64,000 bases of DNA from Atrina japonica (taxonomy: Eukaryota; Mollusca; Bivalvia; Pterioida; Pinnidae). The notes below the pieces were generated by a model. The model did not search any database, was not told the origin of the DNA, and saw only the letters and a program-made list of their open reading frames with translations. Each line of letters starts with the position of its first letter. The first letter of the stretch is position 1. Shown here piece by piece: positions 50,357-63,760 of this stretch. The stretch is from positions 52,501 to 116,500 of the forward strand of contig BROG01000128.1 in assembly GCA_030159075.1 (NCBI GenBank), given 5' to 3'. The position numbers and the translations under genes are program-made.

Positions 50357-51469
50357 ACCCAGTAAGTTGTCTTTATTTAGGTCAATAAATGACTTCTATA
50401 CACAGAAAGTTATCAATATATTTAGGTCAAAGAATGACCACTATATACAGCAAGTCATTAAGTGACTTCTCTACAGTAAGTCATTATAATTAGGCCAATA
50501 GGTAAATATGCAGTTAAAGTCATTATTTTACATAACAATAATTATCTTTCTATAGATTAGCTCATGCACATGTATATAGCAATTTGTAACTAAATACAGG
50601 GGAAATATCTGTGCTAATTTGACTGACAAAATGAAGAGGCAGTCAGTTTTCATTACAGCGGGTAATTATCTGATTACAATGTATGCAGGGAAAGTGGACT
50701 TTGGGTTGATTTGAGGTGAGAAACATGTTTTAAAGCATCGTGCTCTAACCCCTTAGCCTCCAATAAATGAGGTATCAATGCATGTACATGTATATTTACA
50801 GATATAGCATTGTATAATGTGTCACGACTCTTTAAACTGATTTTAACCCTTTCAACAATACAGACCACAACAGACCTGTCTAAGACAATATAAAAGAACA
50901 TACCATTTAGATACCTGGGGGCAAAAGGATTAATTTACAGAATTCTCCCTCTGCAGCATAGAACCATACCACATTTAAACTTCGATGAGTTGAAGTTCAA
51001 GGGACCACCTAGAAAAGTTCGAAACATCAGGATTTCGACTCATGGATGGTAACCAAGAATAATATTTTTTTTTGTTTTCAGAGTTTCTATAAGGTGTATA
51101 TGACTGCATGCTTCGAAACAATCTACTATATATCATAAAATATTTAAGACATAAAGTCATTATAATTAATAATTAAATTAATTTAATTTTCATGAAATTA
51201 TACAATGAATGTTTATATGGAGAAGAATTATCATGGGGCGATTTTGTACACAAGTAAAATTTGACTTCAAATGGTATGTAGGAATTTTTCATATTTTTAA
51301 AGAAATAGGCCCCAAAATATATTCAATACATTGAAAAATTCGACTCATAAATGTTCGAATCATAAAATGTCTGTAATTAGTGTTATATAACAAAATCATT
51401 CATGACTTTGTTAATAGTTCGAAACAGAGATAAATTCGACTCATTTTAGTTTGACTCATCAAAGTGGTA

Positions 51470-51740
51470 CTGTATATATCTTGTACTGTAGGCTTATAAA
51501 ACAGTGTTCTACAATGAGCACCATTACGGAGGCCATCGCTCCTGAGACATTTTCTACAGACCATACCGGTACTATATATATCTTGTACTGTAGGCTACAA
51601 CGACCATAGCTCCTGAGAGTTTCTACAAACCATATCTGTACTAGGCCTACATATGTATATATCTTGTACTGTAGGCTACACATCTACAAAGAGCATTATT
51701 ACAGAGGCCATCTCTCCTGAGACAGTTTCTACAGATCTTA
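51470..51740. repeat. Tandem repeat, unit about 110-130 bp
   Basis: The phrase 'atcttgtactgtaggct' occurs three times, each followed by 'aggccat...ctcctgag' or a remnant. Confidence 0.7.
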
Positions 51741-51750
51741 TGGCATTTTC

Positions 51751-52096
51751 ATAAAACCACGTTCCGGAATCGCTATGCGGTATCATACAAGTGGTCTCAT
51801 GCGACTAAAATCTCCCATACACATTTTTAATATTCATGGAGCTTGCGTCAAATTGTGTAAATGGTGCTCGCATTCGTCAACCAATCAGATTGAAGCTTTT
51901 AAACTACATGTATTTCATAATTGTATTGGATCAACAGACCATGCGATAACTCCCTTTGTAAAACACGACTACTGTGATTGAATATTAATTGGACAACACC
52001 TACTCCTTCTAAATATCCATTAGCTATGAGAGATTTTGGTCGCAAAAGACCAGGGGTAGGAAAGAGCCCAGGGATTCCAGACTGTGGTTTTATGAT
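51751..52096. mobile_element. MITE with about 65-bp terminal inverted repeats
   Basis: The left end 'aaaccacgttccggaatcgc ... gcgactaaaatctc' is matched inversely by 'gagattttggtcgc ... ccagactgtggtttt' on the right. There is no coding capacity. Confidence 0.65.
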
Positions 52097-52106
52097 GATG
52101 ATATGG

Positions 52107-52591
52107 CATCGTTGTGAAACCACGGTCCGGAATAGCTATGCTCTTTCCTACTAGTGGTCCTGTAACCGGGTTTTGGTATCAATATAGAATAACGCAAACT
52201 CCCGTTTCTCAGGTTCTATCATTTATTCAGATGAATGCATTATTTATGTATATAAGTTTTTAAACCCTGATTGTGGATCAGGGTCCACATCACATAGTGA
52301 TGACTTCGTGATATACTTGAACTTTGTGTAAATTAATTGTTCTGTAGGCATATGGTATGTATGTAATGTTAAGGTGGACGTGTTGCAATGAAATTCTGCG
52401 ATTTTACCACACATCTGCCATTTCACTTAGTCTCTTAGAACAATCACAAATCTATCACCGAACTAGAAAATCACGCCAACCAATGAGAATGAATTATAAT
52501 AAAACCAACCAATCCATACTAACATGCCGAAGGTATATTAAGTCAGCAGAGCTATATATAAATAGATAATTAAATCAAACACGCTTGGTTT

Positions 52592-52624
<33 letters not shown>

Positions 52625-52960
52625 TTATTGAGATATATCAGTATAATAATAAAAAACTGTAATAGAGATATCCTGTAATGATAAAATATAGCCCTATCAC
52701 AGTCCCATGCGACCGGAATCTCTTGTAGCTTATAGGCTGTTCAGGTACATCGTACTATTGTGGTCATCATTACTATTCTAATAAAAGTCAGAAGTTGTTT
52801 AAAAGCCTCAATTTGATTGGTAGATCAGTGCAAGCACCATTTACCGGCATTGACAGATGCCTTATGAATAATATTCATAAGCTACAAAGATTTTGGTCGC
52901 ATGGGACCACGGGTAGGAAAGAGCATAGCGATTCATATCATGGTTTTACGAAGATGCCTA
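52107..52960. mobile_element. Related MITE ends, rearranged
   Basis: Starts 'gaaaccacggtccggaatag' (52112) and ends 'gggtaggaaagagcatagcg ... atcatggtttta' (52914-52951). An inner inverted pair, 'cccatgcgaccggaatctct' at 52704 and 'agattttggtcgcatggga' at 52888, suggests two nested copies. A TA/GT tract lies at 52590-52624. Confidence 0.5.
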
Positions 52961-53071
52961 TATGGTTGATTGAGTTATATCACTGATACTTATCTAATAA
53001 AGTAAATGGACTAAAGTTTACTGAGCCAAATGCATACATGTACAATTGCTATGGCAAGAAAGAAGTACATA

Positions 53072-53151
53072 GTTGGACAAGGATTTGAACTGGGGCCTCC
53101 TGCAATACCTACAGATGCTCTATCCACTGGATTACCTGCCTGCCCAGTTAA
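53072..53151 (-). repeat. tRNA-like sequence (eroded SINE head or tRNA pseudogene)
   Basis: On the minus strand, a 7-bp acceptor-like pairing (GGGCAGG with CTTGTCC), A-box-like 'taatccagtgg' and B-box-like 'agttcaaatcc' are spaced as in a tRNA. The D and T stems do not pair well, so it is not a working tRNA gene. Confidence 0.45.
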
Positions 53152-55160
53152 ATATTTAATACAAAAATCACTTACAGTATCTTCGGTTTGAGTTAAAATT
53201 CAAAACAATTCAGTCTACTTTCCAAAAATAGGTTGTACAGGTAAAACATATTGCCTTGCATGGACTCCATGCATTACTGAATCTCTAATACATTTTTTTT
53301 GTACTTTTGTGATGACATTTAGCTTGTCACCCCTGTTATGATTTGATTAAGATGCGTTGTGTTTGTAAACATGTGCCAATTTACCTTGGTAGACCAATAG
53401 TCTCGTATACAGTTGTCATAAATCAGCAATGGTTATCTCCCTTCGATATATGTATAAATATATTTTTTTTTCCCCAAAAAAATTTGATTTCCAAATAATT
53501 TCTTCAAGTTCCTAAACGATACTTTGTTTCAATAAGAGAATGCTAATTTTTATTCTAGGTATATTAAAATATATGATATTTCATCCAGTGATATAGCAAT
53601 TTAAAAAAAAAAAAATTAACATGATTTTTTTTTCATTTTCCATGGAAATGTTTATGTAATTATCCATAAACGTGTTAAAACAATGGCATTATACACGTAC
53701 ATACAGTTTCACAAGTCTGTAATGAAACACTCACAGTGGTCTAAAACTTTTAAACTTTTAAGCATTTAACCCAGCAAATCGTTTGTAAATGTAAATGAAA
53801 ATTTTGGTTTCACAAAAGATTGTATATCAGTTGTCACTCAAGTATTTTTTTACAGTGCTTAACAAAAATCACAAATGAGTAATCACTTATTTTTTACAGT
53901 GGTTTAACCAAAATCATAATTTGAAAATAATAATATTTTTTGTGACATAGTTTAGACTTAAACCATAATGAAACAAAGCCTTGCACTTTTTTCTAATGAT
54001 TACATGCAGTTTTACGTCGTATCAATAACTTCAGATTGTAGACAGTCTCTCACCATATTCAATCAAAACTACAAAATATATTATTTCAAGCAATATTTTA
54101 ATATCTTGATTTGGTCCCTTGTACAATAAAAAAAAAGGATTATACAATTATTTGACTGTAAAAATAGCAATAAAGAAAATTTCTGTGCACAAACAGTCTT
54201 TTTCAGATATTACATGCAAGTTTGCATTTTATTAAATCCAGTTAGATCTATGTTTATTTTTTTCTCAATGCTAAGTGCAAAAAAGACTAAGTACTAAAAT
54301 AATTTCAATATACCAGGTACACGTTTGTTCATTTAAAAATACAAGAGAACCAAATAGCAATTTTCTAATTCTGTACTGCAAAATTAGATAGATATATTGA
54401 GGGATTTGATTTACACAACATGTAAGTGTATGGCAAGCATATACATTGTAGATTAATATCAGACTTTTCACTGGTCGGGACAATAAATCACATTTCACTT
54501 GAAAATGAAAGTAGCCAAGTGATAAAGTATAAACCACCTTGTCACCCATGATGCACTTGGCAACTTGCTCATCTATATCTAATCAAAAACTTTCATCAAC
54601 TCTTTATATATTGATGCATCCAAATACAGTCATGTATGAAAACATTTTATGAGAACACACTTAACATGTGCCAGTGTGACGTGTGGGTTCAATGACTTAA
54701 TGTACCTAATAAATCACACGTAACGTTGAATTTGTAACTGATTTTCCATCATGATAAAATCAAGAATACTAATGTATCTACATAATTTATGAGTGGGTAC
54801 ACTTGTACTTTATAAACTATCTATAGAGTAGTCGCCCTAACAAAAGGTTAAAAGGGATTTATTAGGCAACCCGTATGTCTGTAGTTTTAAAATATAAAAA
54901 AAAAATATTCAAAATGCACATCTCCACAATGACAGATGGCACTGACTAACTCGCTGACTCAGGTTACCTGATAATGATAAGTGAATTTACAAACCGGTCT
55001 AAATGTGGCCCCTTGGATCAGATGAAGGTCACAAGTTTAACACATAATAGTAATCACTGTATTATGGGAGTATCAGATTATCGTGGTCTTGTGGAACTGA
55101 AACTAACAGTAAAGAATATAGTGTTACAAAACCTGCATCCTGAGGAAAGATAAAGGCGTG
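53152..55160. other. No gene; AT-rich
   Basis: Short frames only, long A and T runs, no motif. Confidence 0.5.
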
Positions 55161-55164
55161 TCTA

Positions 55165-55668
55165 AATCATTGTTGAATGGGATACAGCTCTATTTAGGGC
55201 ATGAGAGATGCAAATAAAGCTGACTGATACAGATTGATTTGTATATGTGACTTCATAGTGACTGATACAGATCAATTTGTATGCGAGATCACAGTGAATG
55301 ATACAAAACAATATGTATATATGATATCATAGTGACTGATACAGATCAATTTGTATGTGACATCACAGTGAATGATACAAAACAATATGTATATGTGATA
55401 TAGTGAATTATACAGATCAATTTGTATGTGAAATCACAGTGAATGATACAAAACAATATGTATATATGATATAGTAACTTATACAAATCAATTTGTATGT
55501 GAAATCACAGTGAATGATACAAAACAATATGTATATATGATATCATAGTGACTTATACAAATCAATTTGTATGTGACATCACAGTGAATGATACAAAACA
55601 ATATGTATATATGATATCATAGTGACTGATACAGATCAATTTGTATGTGAAATCACAGTGAATGATAA
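55165..55668. repeat. Minisatellite A, unit about 77 bp (dimer of 38-39)
   Basis: Alternating half-units 'tgactgatacagatcaattt' and 'gtgaatgatacaaaacaata', each carrying a tgacatcacagtg or tgatatcatagtg core, about six dimers. It resumes at 56790-56880 after an insertion. Confidence 0.8.
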
Positions 55669-56788
55669 ACAAGAGGTCCAAGAGGGCCTCAATTGCTTAC
55701 CTGAGAACCATCTACAAATGTGGAAAGAAAACCAAGAAGAATACGTACATGTAGGCTGATCTGGTAAAGAAACATAAATATTGCTGCTTTAAGAAATTCA
55801 TGAAAAATTCTAGAAATCAAATTTAGGCAAAATTCTTGCACCAAAGCATTTCTTCAACTATATACAAGTAAAACACTTTAATGCATCATTGTAAATGCAA
55901 GGGGAGATAATTAAGGAAATCATGCATATATTAATGAAAATGACAAAGTCTGAAAAGACCTCAAAAACGTGTCAAAAATTAATCTTCTGATTTCTATGAA
56001 AACTACAAATTTGAATTATATATCCAAGTAGATCACTAAGAAACAATCTGTTTCTTTTTAATTTATGGTGTGGTTCTGGAGAAGAAGATTTTTAAAGAGG
56101 GTACCTTTTGGTACCTAATCTGCCCACCCTGGATCCACCCCTGGGCTAATCTTGCTGAAAACTATAAACATGGTAAACAACCGTGAGCACATGACTCCTG
56201 TAAAGTTTAGTCAAAATTCCTTCTGTAGTTTTGAAACAAAAGCTGATAGTGTGAAAAATGGTTCCCCCTTTTTTTTGCAGTCTTAAAAAATTCATAAATA
56301 ATTCTAGAAATTAAATTTCGTTAAATTCCTGTACAAAAACATGTCTTCAACTAATTACAAGTAAAATACATTAAATGAATGAATCAAAGTGAATGCTAGG
56401 GGAGATAATTGAGGAAATCATGCAAAAATGAATGAAAATGACAAAGGCTCAAAAACTAATATTCAGATTTCTATGAAAAATACACACTTGAATCATATAT
56501 CCATGTAGATCACTCAGTAAAATTCTGATTTTCAATTCATGCAGCGGTTCTGGAGAAGAAGATTTTTCAAGAGGGGTATCTTTTGGGACGTATTCTACCC
56601 CGCCCTGGATCCACCCTTGGGACAATCTGGCTGAAAACTAAAAATTTGGTAAAGAACCTTGAGCACTTGCTTCCTGTCAAGTTTCGCCAAAATCCCTTCA
56701 GTGGTTTCAGAGAACAAGTCGAAATTATAAAAAGTTTATGGATGGACACCGTACGACAGACCGGGAGTGATCACAATAGCTCAATAGC
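55669..56788. mobile_element. About 1.1-kb interspersed repeat inserted into minisatellite A
   Basis: Begins 'aacaagaggtccaagagggc' and ends 'ggagtgatcacaatagctc'. I recognise both ends as those of a common bivalve interspersed repeat. Two internal segments (55990-56230 and 56460-56710) are tandem copies, sharing 'ggttctggagaagaagattt' and 'ccctggatccaccc'. No coding frame is evident. Confidence 0.6.
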
Positions 56789-57219
56789 TAAAAACAATAT
56801 GCATATATGACATCATGGTGTATTTCACAGATTAATTTGTATGTGACATCACAGTGAATGATATGGACCAATATTTATTACGGTACATGCAAGTGTAATC
56901 ATACATTTACAATACAGAATTCAATACGCCCGTGCGATACGTAACGTCCTGTAGTTGGATATGGACATTTTGTCAGGGCTATTTTTCTAAATGGGACTCA
57001 TGTCATCCAAAATATTTGATGGCGTCAATGAAAGTGGAATGAATTTTTAATTTCTGTACACGTAAGGGGTAAATAAGGGATATGTAATAAATACAAAACC
57101 ACACAAATGTTTCTATCCGTATCATCAGACTGCACTTGATCGTAGTAGCAGTTGATTCAACTCGAGCTAGGACTAGTTGAATTCATACTCTACAACGATC
57201 ACATGCAAAAATATGTGTA

Positions 57220-58080
57220 GTTTTGTATATGTATATGTGACATCATGGTGTAATTTACAGATCAATTTGTGTGACATCATGGTGAATGTTCCAGATTAAT
57301 TGTCATATGTGACATGTTGGTGAATGTCACAGATCAGTTTATGTGACATCTTACAGACTGTTACAGATCAATTTATATATGTGATTTCTTAGAGACTGTT
57401 ACAGATCAATTTATATATGTGACATCTTAGAGACTGTTACAGATCAATTTATATATGTGACATCAAAGTGATTGTTACAGATCAATATGTAGGTTATATA
57501 TATATGTGACATAACAGTGACAGATATATATCACTTTGTATATGTGACATCACAGTGATTGTTACAGATCAATATGTAGGTTATATATATATGACATAAC
57601 AGTGACAGATACAGATCACTTTGTATATGTGACATCAAAGAGATTGTTACAGATCAATATGTAGGTTATATATATGTGACATACCAGTGACAGATACAGA
57701 TCACTTTGTATATGTGACATCAAAGTGAATGTTACAGATCAATATGTAGGTTATATCTGTGACATAACAGTGACAGATACAGATCACTTTGTATATGTGA
57801 CATCAAAGTGAATGTTACAGATCAATATGTAGGTTATATCTATGTGACATAACAGTGACAGATACAGATCACTTTGTATATGTGACATCAAAGTGATTGT
57901 TACAGATCAATATGTAGGTTATATCTATGTGACATAACAATGACAGATACAGATCACTTTGTATATGTGACATCAAAGTGATTGTTACAGATCAATATGT
58001 AGGTTATATATATGTGACATAACAGTGACAGATACAGATCACTTTGTATATGTGACATCAAAGTGATTGTTACAGATCAC
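57220..58080. repeat. Minisatellite B, unit about 85 bp
   Basis: Units contain 'tgttacagatcaatatgtag', 'gtgacataacagtgacagat' and 'gtgacatcaaagtg', about ten times, the last six very similar. Confidence 0.85.
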
Positions 58081-60182
58081 TCTTGAAGTGCAATATATAA
58101 AGGTGAACGAATAAGATACAATTAAAATGACATTTTGGTAATGAATGTAACCACAAAGAATCATCTTATACCATGATTCCTACCAATTTCATAATAGAGA
58201 TACCATCATTTTATCATCAGATTTCTATAAAATAATTCTCACTGATTTCAATTTGTAATAGAAAAACTAACACTTGATCATGAGAACACTTATCACAGAA
58301 TATATCCATACTGGTATCCCAGTATCAAAAAGTACAGTTAAACTTGCTTAAAAGGCAACTTCTGTATAATGGGCACTAGCCATTAAATCATTGCTATTGT
58401 TAACCTTTTTTGAGTAACCTTTATAGACAAATTTGACTGTACATGTAGCATCATCAAAAACCAGTTCACAGAACACTCCCTGACATAATATGAAAGTGTG
58501 AGTCACTTTCCAAAAGCCAATGAACGTGCACTTAAATTGATTTACTGATCCAAATATACACGTAAAAAGTTCTACAACAAACATTGTACAGTCATTTCAA
58601 TTATAACATCAAACAGCTGGTGTAAGTACACATGCAGCCATAAGTCATAAAGCAGCTCTAGAAAGCTAAAATTGAATGTAAATATTTGGCTTAAAAATAC
58701 AGAGAGTTTATATGTGCTTAAGGTTAAAATGGGAAAACTACAGAGAAACTAAAGAATGTTAAACAAAAACATTTGTATTGTGTTTAGAAAACTAAAAAGT
58801 CTGAAAAATAATGCTGACAATTTGGGTATTGCATTAACTCATAAACAATCCCTAAAAATCTTATTGATATGTGACTGTCTATTGGTAAAATATTTGGGTA
58901 ATTTCAAAAGGTTTGGATTGTGGTTAAATATATTGGTACTCCCAAAAGATGTATGCATACAAACAACTATAGATGTATGTACACAAATAACAATAGATGT
59001 ACATATACAAACACCATTAGATGAATATATACAAACAACTATAGATATATGTATACAAATAATAGATGCATGTACATGTACATACAAACTATTGTAATAT
59101 GACCAAGGAATTTCTCTTTAAATAATACATAATAGATGAATATACTCAAATGTCCTCATTACTCAGGTAAGTAAAAGGTTTATAACTTGATATAGTACGA
59201 TAATAACAGGGTTTCTTATTGGTAATTCGACCTTAATTGCAGGTCCAGACTGGGAGATCAAACTTAAGAACATATATCACTACACACATTTCAGTACTAT
59301 GCTACATGTACATTTATCTGAATGGATTTCGTATGATTTCTTCCCTCCTATAAATGAAAACAATCACATGACTTGCATCAATACATTTTTGATGTTAACT
59401 TTCAAAAGTTTTGTTCAGATATGGATAAACTAGAGTATATCTTGAAATTCAATCCTTGTTTAATTTTGCAATTTTTGCCCTTAGGAGAAAGGGCCAATTT
59501 CAAATACAAAGGTGAAAATGTTAGGTAAAAACATTGAAGCATTTAGGGTGTCAAATTGGACAGGTGCTAAATAACCTTCACCTGCCTGAATGTAAAGTAG
59601 AATGTATGTTCAACAAGGTATATCTACAGTATTTAATCATAACATTAACAATTTTTTGTAACATTATTACAAAAACACTGAATTCTGACATACTAAAAAA
59701 GGTTAAGTCCTTTGGTTTTTCCTTTCCCTACATTGGACCATACTAAATACAATGTATGAATAAGTGTCATTAATGTTTTGATACTGACCTTTCGTCAATT
59801 TCTTATACATGTAGTATGGTAGCTAAATATGTACTGGGTATTCCCCAAAAAACAAATACACAAATTACAAAGGCCTAATGATAATGAGATCAAAGCAAGA
59901 TCATTTAAAAGTGGCACTTTGAAACCAAAACTAAACACATGTACTGGCTGAAAAAAAAACAACAACAAATATCAAAGAGTGTTGATCTTCAAAGACAGTT
60001 TGATTTACAAATGCGTCCAGTTATAATGGCAGCACTGTCCTTCTGTCCAGTTATGATACCACTGTCCATTAACCAGCTGTAAATGTTTGTGATGGCTGTT
60101 TTGAAATCTTTAAATCAGAAACAAAGAGCTGGATAATCAACATGAATGATTAAGATACAATATAACAAAATTGACACTTCAG
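58081..60182. other. No gene recognised; small tandem repeat
   Basis: Probable 3' flank of the minus-strand transgelin-like gene. 58950-59080 holds a short array of a unit of about 27 bp, 'atacaaacaactatagatgt'. Otherwise nothing. Confidence 0.5.
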
Positions 60183-60368
60183 TTAATCTAGTATCATTCT
60201 TTGTTTGCCAAAGTTCATTCCCGCTTGACTTGCTCCTTTGTTAGTTCCATACTGTAAACTAATAACCTGCTGACCCGCTTTGAGTTGGTCATCTGAAAAG
60301 TCTCTTCTGTTTTCTTCTGCCTTCTTTGGCCAGATCATTTGTCCATTGTAATCTTGTCTGGACTGAGC
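60183..60368 (-). CDS. Transgelin-like protein, last exon only
   Basis: After a 3' splice acceptor (a T-rich tract and CAG, complement of 60369-60385), the exon reads AQSRQDYNGQMIWPKKAEEN, then DDQLKAGQQVISLQYGTNKG and ASQAGMNFGKQRMILD with TAA at 60183-60185. [16 protein letters not shown] is the calponin-like repeat, aligned with the last exon of the gene at 38.7-47.6 kb (phase 0 in both). The calponin-homology exons must lie upstream, at higher coordinates; I cannot see them before the satellite array, so they are probably beyond the window. The two genes are tail to tail about 12.5 kb apart and are likely paralogues from a local duplication. Confidence 0.88.
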   Translation of the reverse strand, partial: AQSRQDYNGQMIWPKKAEENRRDFSDDQLKAGQQVISLQYGTNKGASQAGMNFGKQRMILD

Positions 60369-61430
60369 CTGTGGAAAAAAAAACAAACATTTGTAAAAAT
60401 GTATTTTAATTAATAATGATAAAGAACAATGTCATTAACTTTCTGACCTTGACCTCAATATTTCAATGCAAAATTTGTCATAAACCTTTATTAGAAGCAG
60501 GTAAACCTGACCTCAATCAATCTTTTCACTAGACACCAATGCCAATGTCATCCCCAGTGTCATGCTATGTTCACCTCCTCTAGTAATCATGTATTCAGAA
60601 GGGGGTTTAATATATTGCAAGGGGATCACAACAGAATGACCCAAGGGGTCAATCTATTTACGATAAATTCACCCCTGGGTCAATCTATCGTTGGGGTCAA
60701 AATATCGTACAACACTGGCACCAAAGTTAGACAATAAAATACATTTGTAATCCTGCCAGCAACTTCCCAAAGATGAGTTGATAAAAATCATCATACATGC
60801 ATCTAAAGACTGCTGAAATAAGGTTTATTTCACTATCAGAATAAACAGCAAACTATTGATTTTATTGTGCTACACAGATTGATTCAATTGAAAGAGATTA
60901 CCAAGTAACTTTGTATATTGGGGATATCATTGTCAATTTCATGTTTGATTACTAATCATACAAAAAGTGTAAATCATTTTGAAATGGCAAATATGATATC
61001 TAATAAGATTAGAACTGTAATACACAAAGGTGCACCAGATATTAATTATACTGTATGATTTCAGTTCATAGAGCGTAATGACATCAATTAATAGCTTCTG
61101 CTGATGTTATAGGGTGCTTTGACATCAATTAGCATTGATGATGGCAATTCATTTAAACATTTTATAGGAAACATTGATGTTGTGAGCAAATATTTAACAT
61201 AATATCTCAAATTATTTCTAATTTCTGATAAACTTTATTGAACACTTTGCATCTCATCTCTCTAAAACATCTAGATAAACAAAAGTGGCTAATTTAATAC
61301 AAACTAAACAAAGGCCTTTACTGTAATGTTTCACAATATTTTGACATTATTACATCATGTGATGAAGCAACAAGTATGACATTATAAAAATGTTCCCAAC
61401 ATTACTGAATAAAAGTATCATGGCTTCATA
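60369..61430. other. Intron of the minus-strand transgelin-like gene
   Basis: AT-rich, no further exon recognised on the minus strand. Confidence 0.45.
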
Positions 61431-61945
61431 TTATATTTTTGGTGACATCATGGCACATGTATTCATCATATTAATTCTTATGACATCATAGCTGTCAGCA
61501 TACATCATATTTCTTATGACATCTTAGTGTACATTATATTGTGACATTATAGTGTAAACAGTATTGTTTCTAGTGACATCATAGTGTACAAAGTATTGTT
61601 TCTAGTGACACCATTGTACAAAGTATTGTTTCTAGTGACACCATTGTACAAAGTGTTATTTCTCGTGACATAATTGGGAACAGATTGTTTCTAATGACAT
61701 CATAGACTAGTGTATACCATATTGTTTCAAGTGGCATAATGACATATATTATGTTGTTCCTATTGACATTAATGTGAACATCATATTGTTTTTATTGAAA
61801 TCATAGTGAATATCATATTGTTTCTAGTGACATCATTGTGTCCATCAGGTTGTATAGTGACATCAAATTGTACATCATATTGTTTCTTATGACATAATAC
61901 AATGTAGTATATATCATATTGTTTCTAATGACATCAGTGTTCATC
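61430..61945. repeat. Degenerate minisatellite leading into array C
   Basis: Units of about 32 bp with 'tgacatcatagtgtacaa' and 'gtattgtttcta', strongly diverged. Confidence 0.7.
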
Positions 61946-63760
61946 AGATTGTAGAGTGATATCAAAGTGTACATCAGATTGTAGTGATATCAAAATGTAC
62001 ATCACATTGTAGAGTGATATCAAAGTGTACATCACATTGTAGAGTGATATCAAAGTGTACATCACATTGTAGAGTGATATCAAAGTGTACATCACATTGT
62101 AGAGTGATATCAAAGTGTACATCACATTGTAGAGTGACATCAAAGTGTCCATCACATTGTAGAGTGACATCAAAGTGTACATCACATTGTATAGTGACAT
62201 CAAAGTGTACATCACATTGTATAGTGACATCAAAGTGTACATCACATTGTAGAGTGATATCAAAGTGTACATCACATTGTATAGTGACATCAAAGTGTCC
62301 ATCACATTGTATAGTGACATCAAAGTGTACATCACATTGTATAGTGACATCAAAGTGTCCATCACATTGTATAGTGACATCAAAGTGTCCATCACATTGT
62401 ATAGTGACATCAAAGTGTACATCACATTGTATAGTGACATCAAAGTGTACATCACATTGTAGTGATATCAAAATGTACATCACATTGTAGAGTGATATCA
62501 AAGTGTACATCACATTGTAGAGTGAATTCAAAGTGTACATCACATTGTAGAGTGAATTCAAAGTGTACATCACATTGTAGAGTGATATCAAAGTGTACAT
62601 CACATTGTAGAGAGACATCAAAGTGTACATCACATTGTAGAGAGACATCAAAGTGTCCATCACATTGTAGAGTGATATCAAAGTGTACATCACATTGTAG
62701 AGAGACATCAAAGTGTACATCACATTGTAGAGTGATATCAAAGTGTACATCACATTGTAGAGAGACATCAAAGTGTACATCACATTGTAGAGTGAATTCA
62801 AAGTGTACATCACATTGTAGAGTGATATCAAAGTGTACATCACATTGTAGAGTGACAACAAAGTGTACATCAGATTGTAGTGATATCAAAATGTACATCA
62901 CATTGTAGAGTGACAACAAAGTGTACATCACATTGTAGAGTGATATCAAAGTGTACATCACATTGTAGAGAGACATCAAAGTGTCCATCACATTGTATAG
63001 TGACATCAAAGTGTACATCACATTGTAGAGAGACATCAAAGTGTACATCACATTGTACAGAGACATCAAAGTGTCCATCACATTGTATAGTGACATCAAA
63101 GTGTACATCACATTGTAGAGTGACATCAAAGTGTACATCACATTGTAGAGTGACATCAAAGTGTACATCACATTGTAGAGTGACATCAAAGTGTACATCA
63201 CATTGTAGAGTGACATCAAAGTGTACATCACATTGTAGAGTGACATCAAAGTGTCCATCACATTGTAGAGTGATGAAGTGTCCATCAGACTGCAGAGTGA
63301 CATCAAAGTGTCCATCAGACTGCAGAGTGACACAAAAAATGTACATCAGGTTGTATAGTGACATCAAAGTATATAACAGATTATACAGTGACATCAAAGT
63401 GTACAGTAGATTGTAGAGTGGCATCAAAGTGTACATCAGATTGGAGAGTGACATCAAAGTGTACATCAAATTGTAGAGTGACATCAAAGTGTACATCAGG
63501 TTGTATAGTGACATCAAAGTATACATCAGATTGTACAGTGACATCAAAATGTACATCACATTGTAGAGTGACATCAAAGTGTACATCAGATTGGAGAGTG
63601 ACATCCAAGTGTACACTACATTGGAGAGTGACATCAAAGTGTACACAAGATTGTAGAGTGAATTCAAAGTGTAAATCATATGGAAGAGTGACATCAAAGT
63701 GTACACCAGTGTTTATAGTGATAATAGATCACTGTACATCATACTGGTAAGAACGACATC
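61946..63760. repeat. Minisatellite C, 30-bp unit, about 60 copies
   Basis: Unit: gtgacatcaaagtgtacatc acattgtaga (30 bases). Main variants are tgatatca for tgacatca, tgaattca, tccatca and atagtg. Copies are most alike at 62000-63270 and decay toward 63720. As 30 is divisible by three, long open frames on both strands are a by-product. Confidence 0.95.

Noticed and set aside
53072..53151. Functional tRNA gene
   Set aside because: Acceptor-like pairing exists, but D and T stems fail. Better read as an eroded SINE head.
61934..63706. Long open frames of 130-298 codons on both strands
   Set aside because: They are produced by the stop-free 30-bp satellite unit and repeat one decapeptide. No start context or domain.
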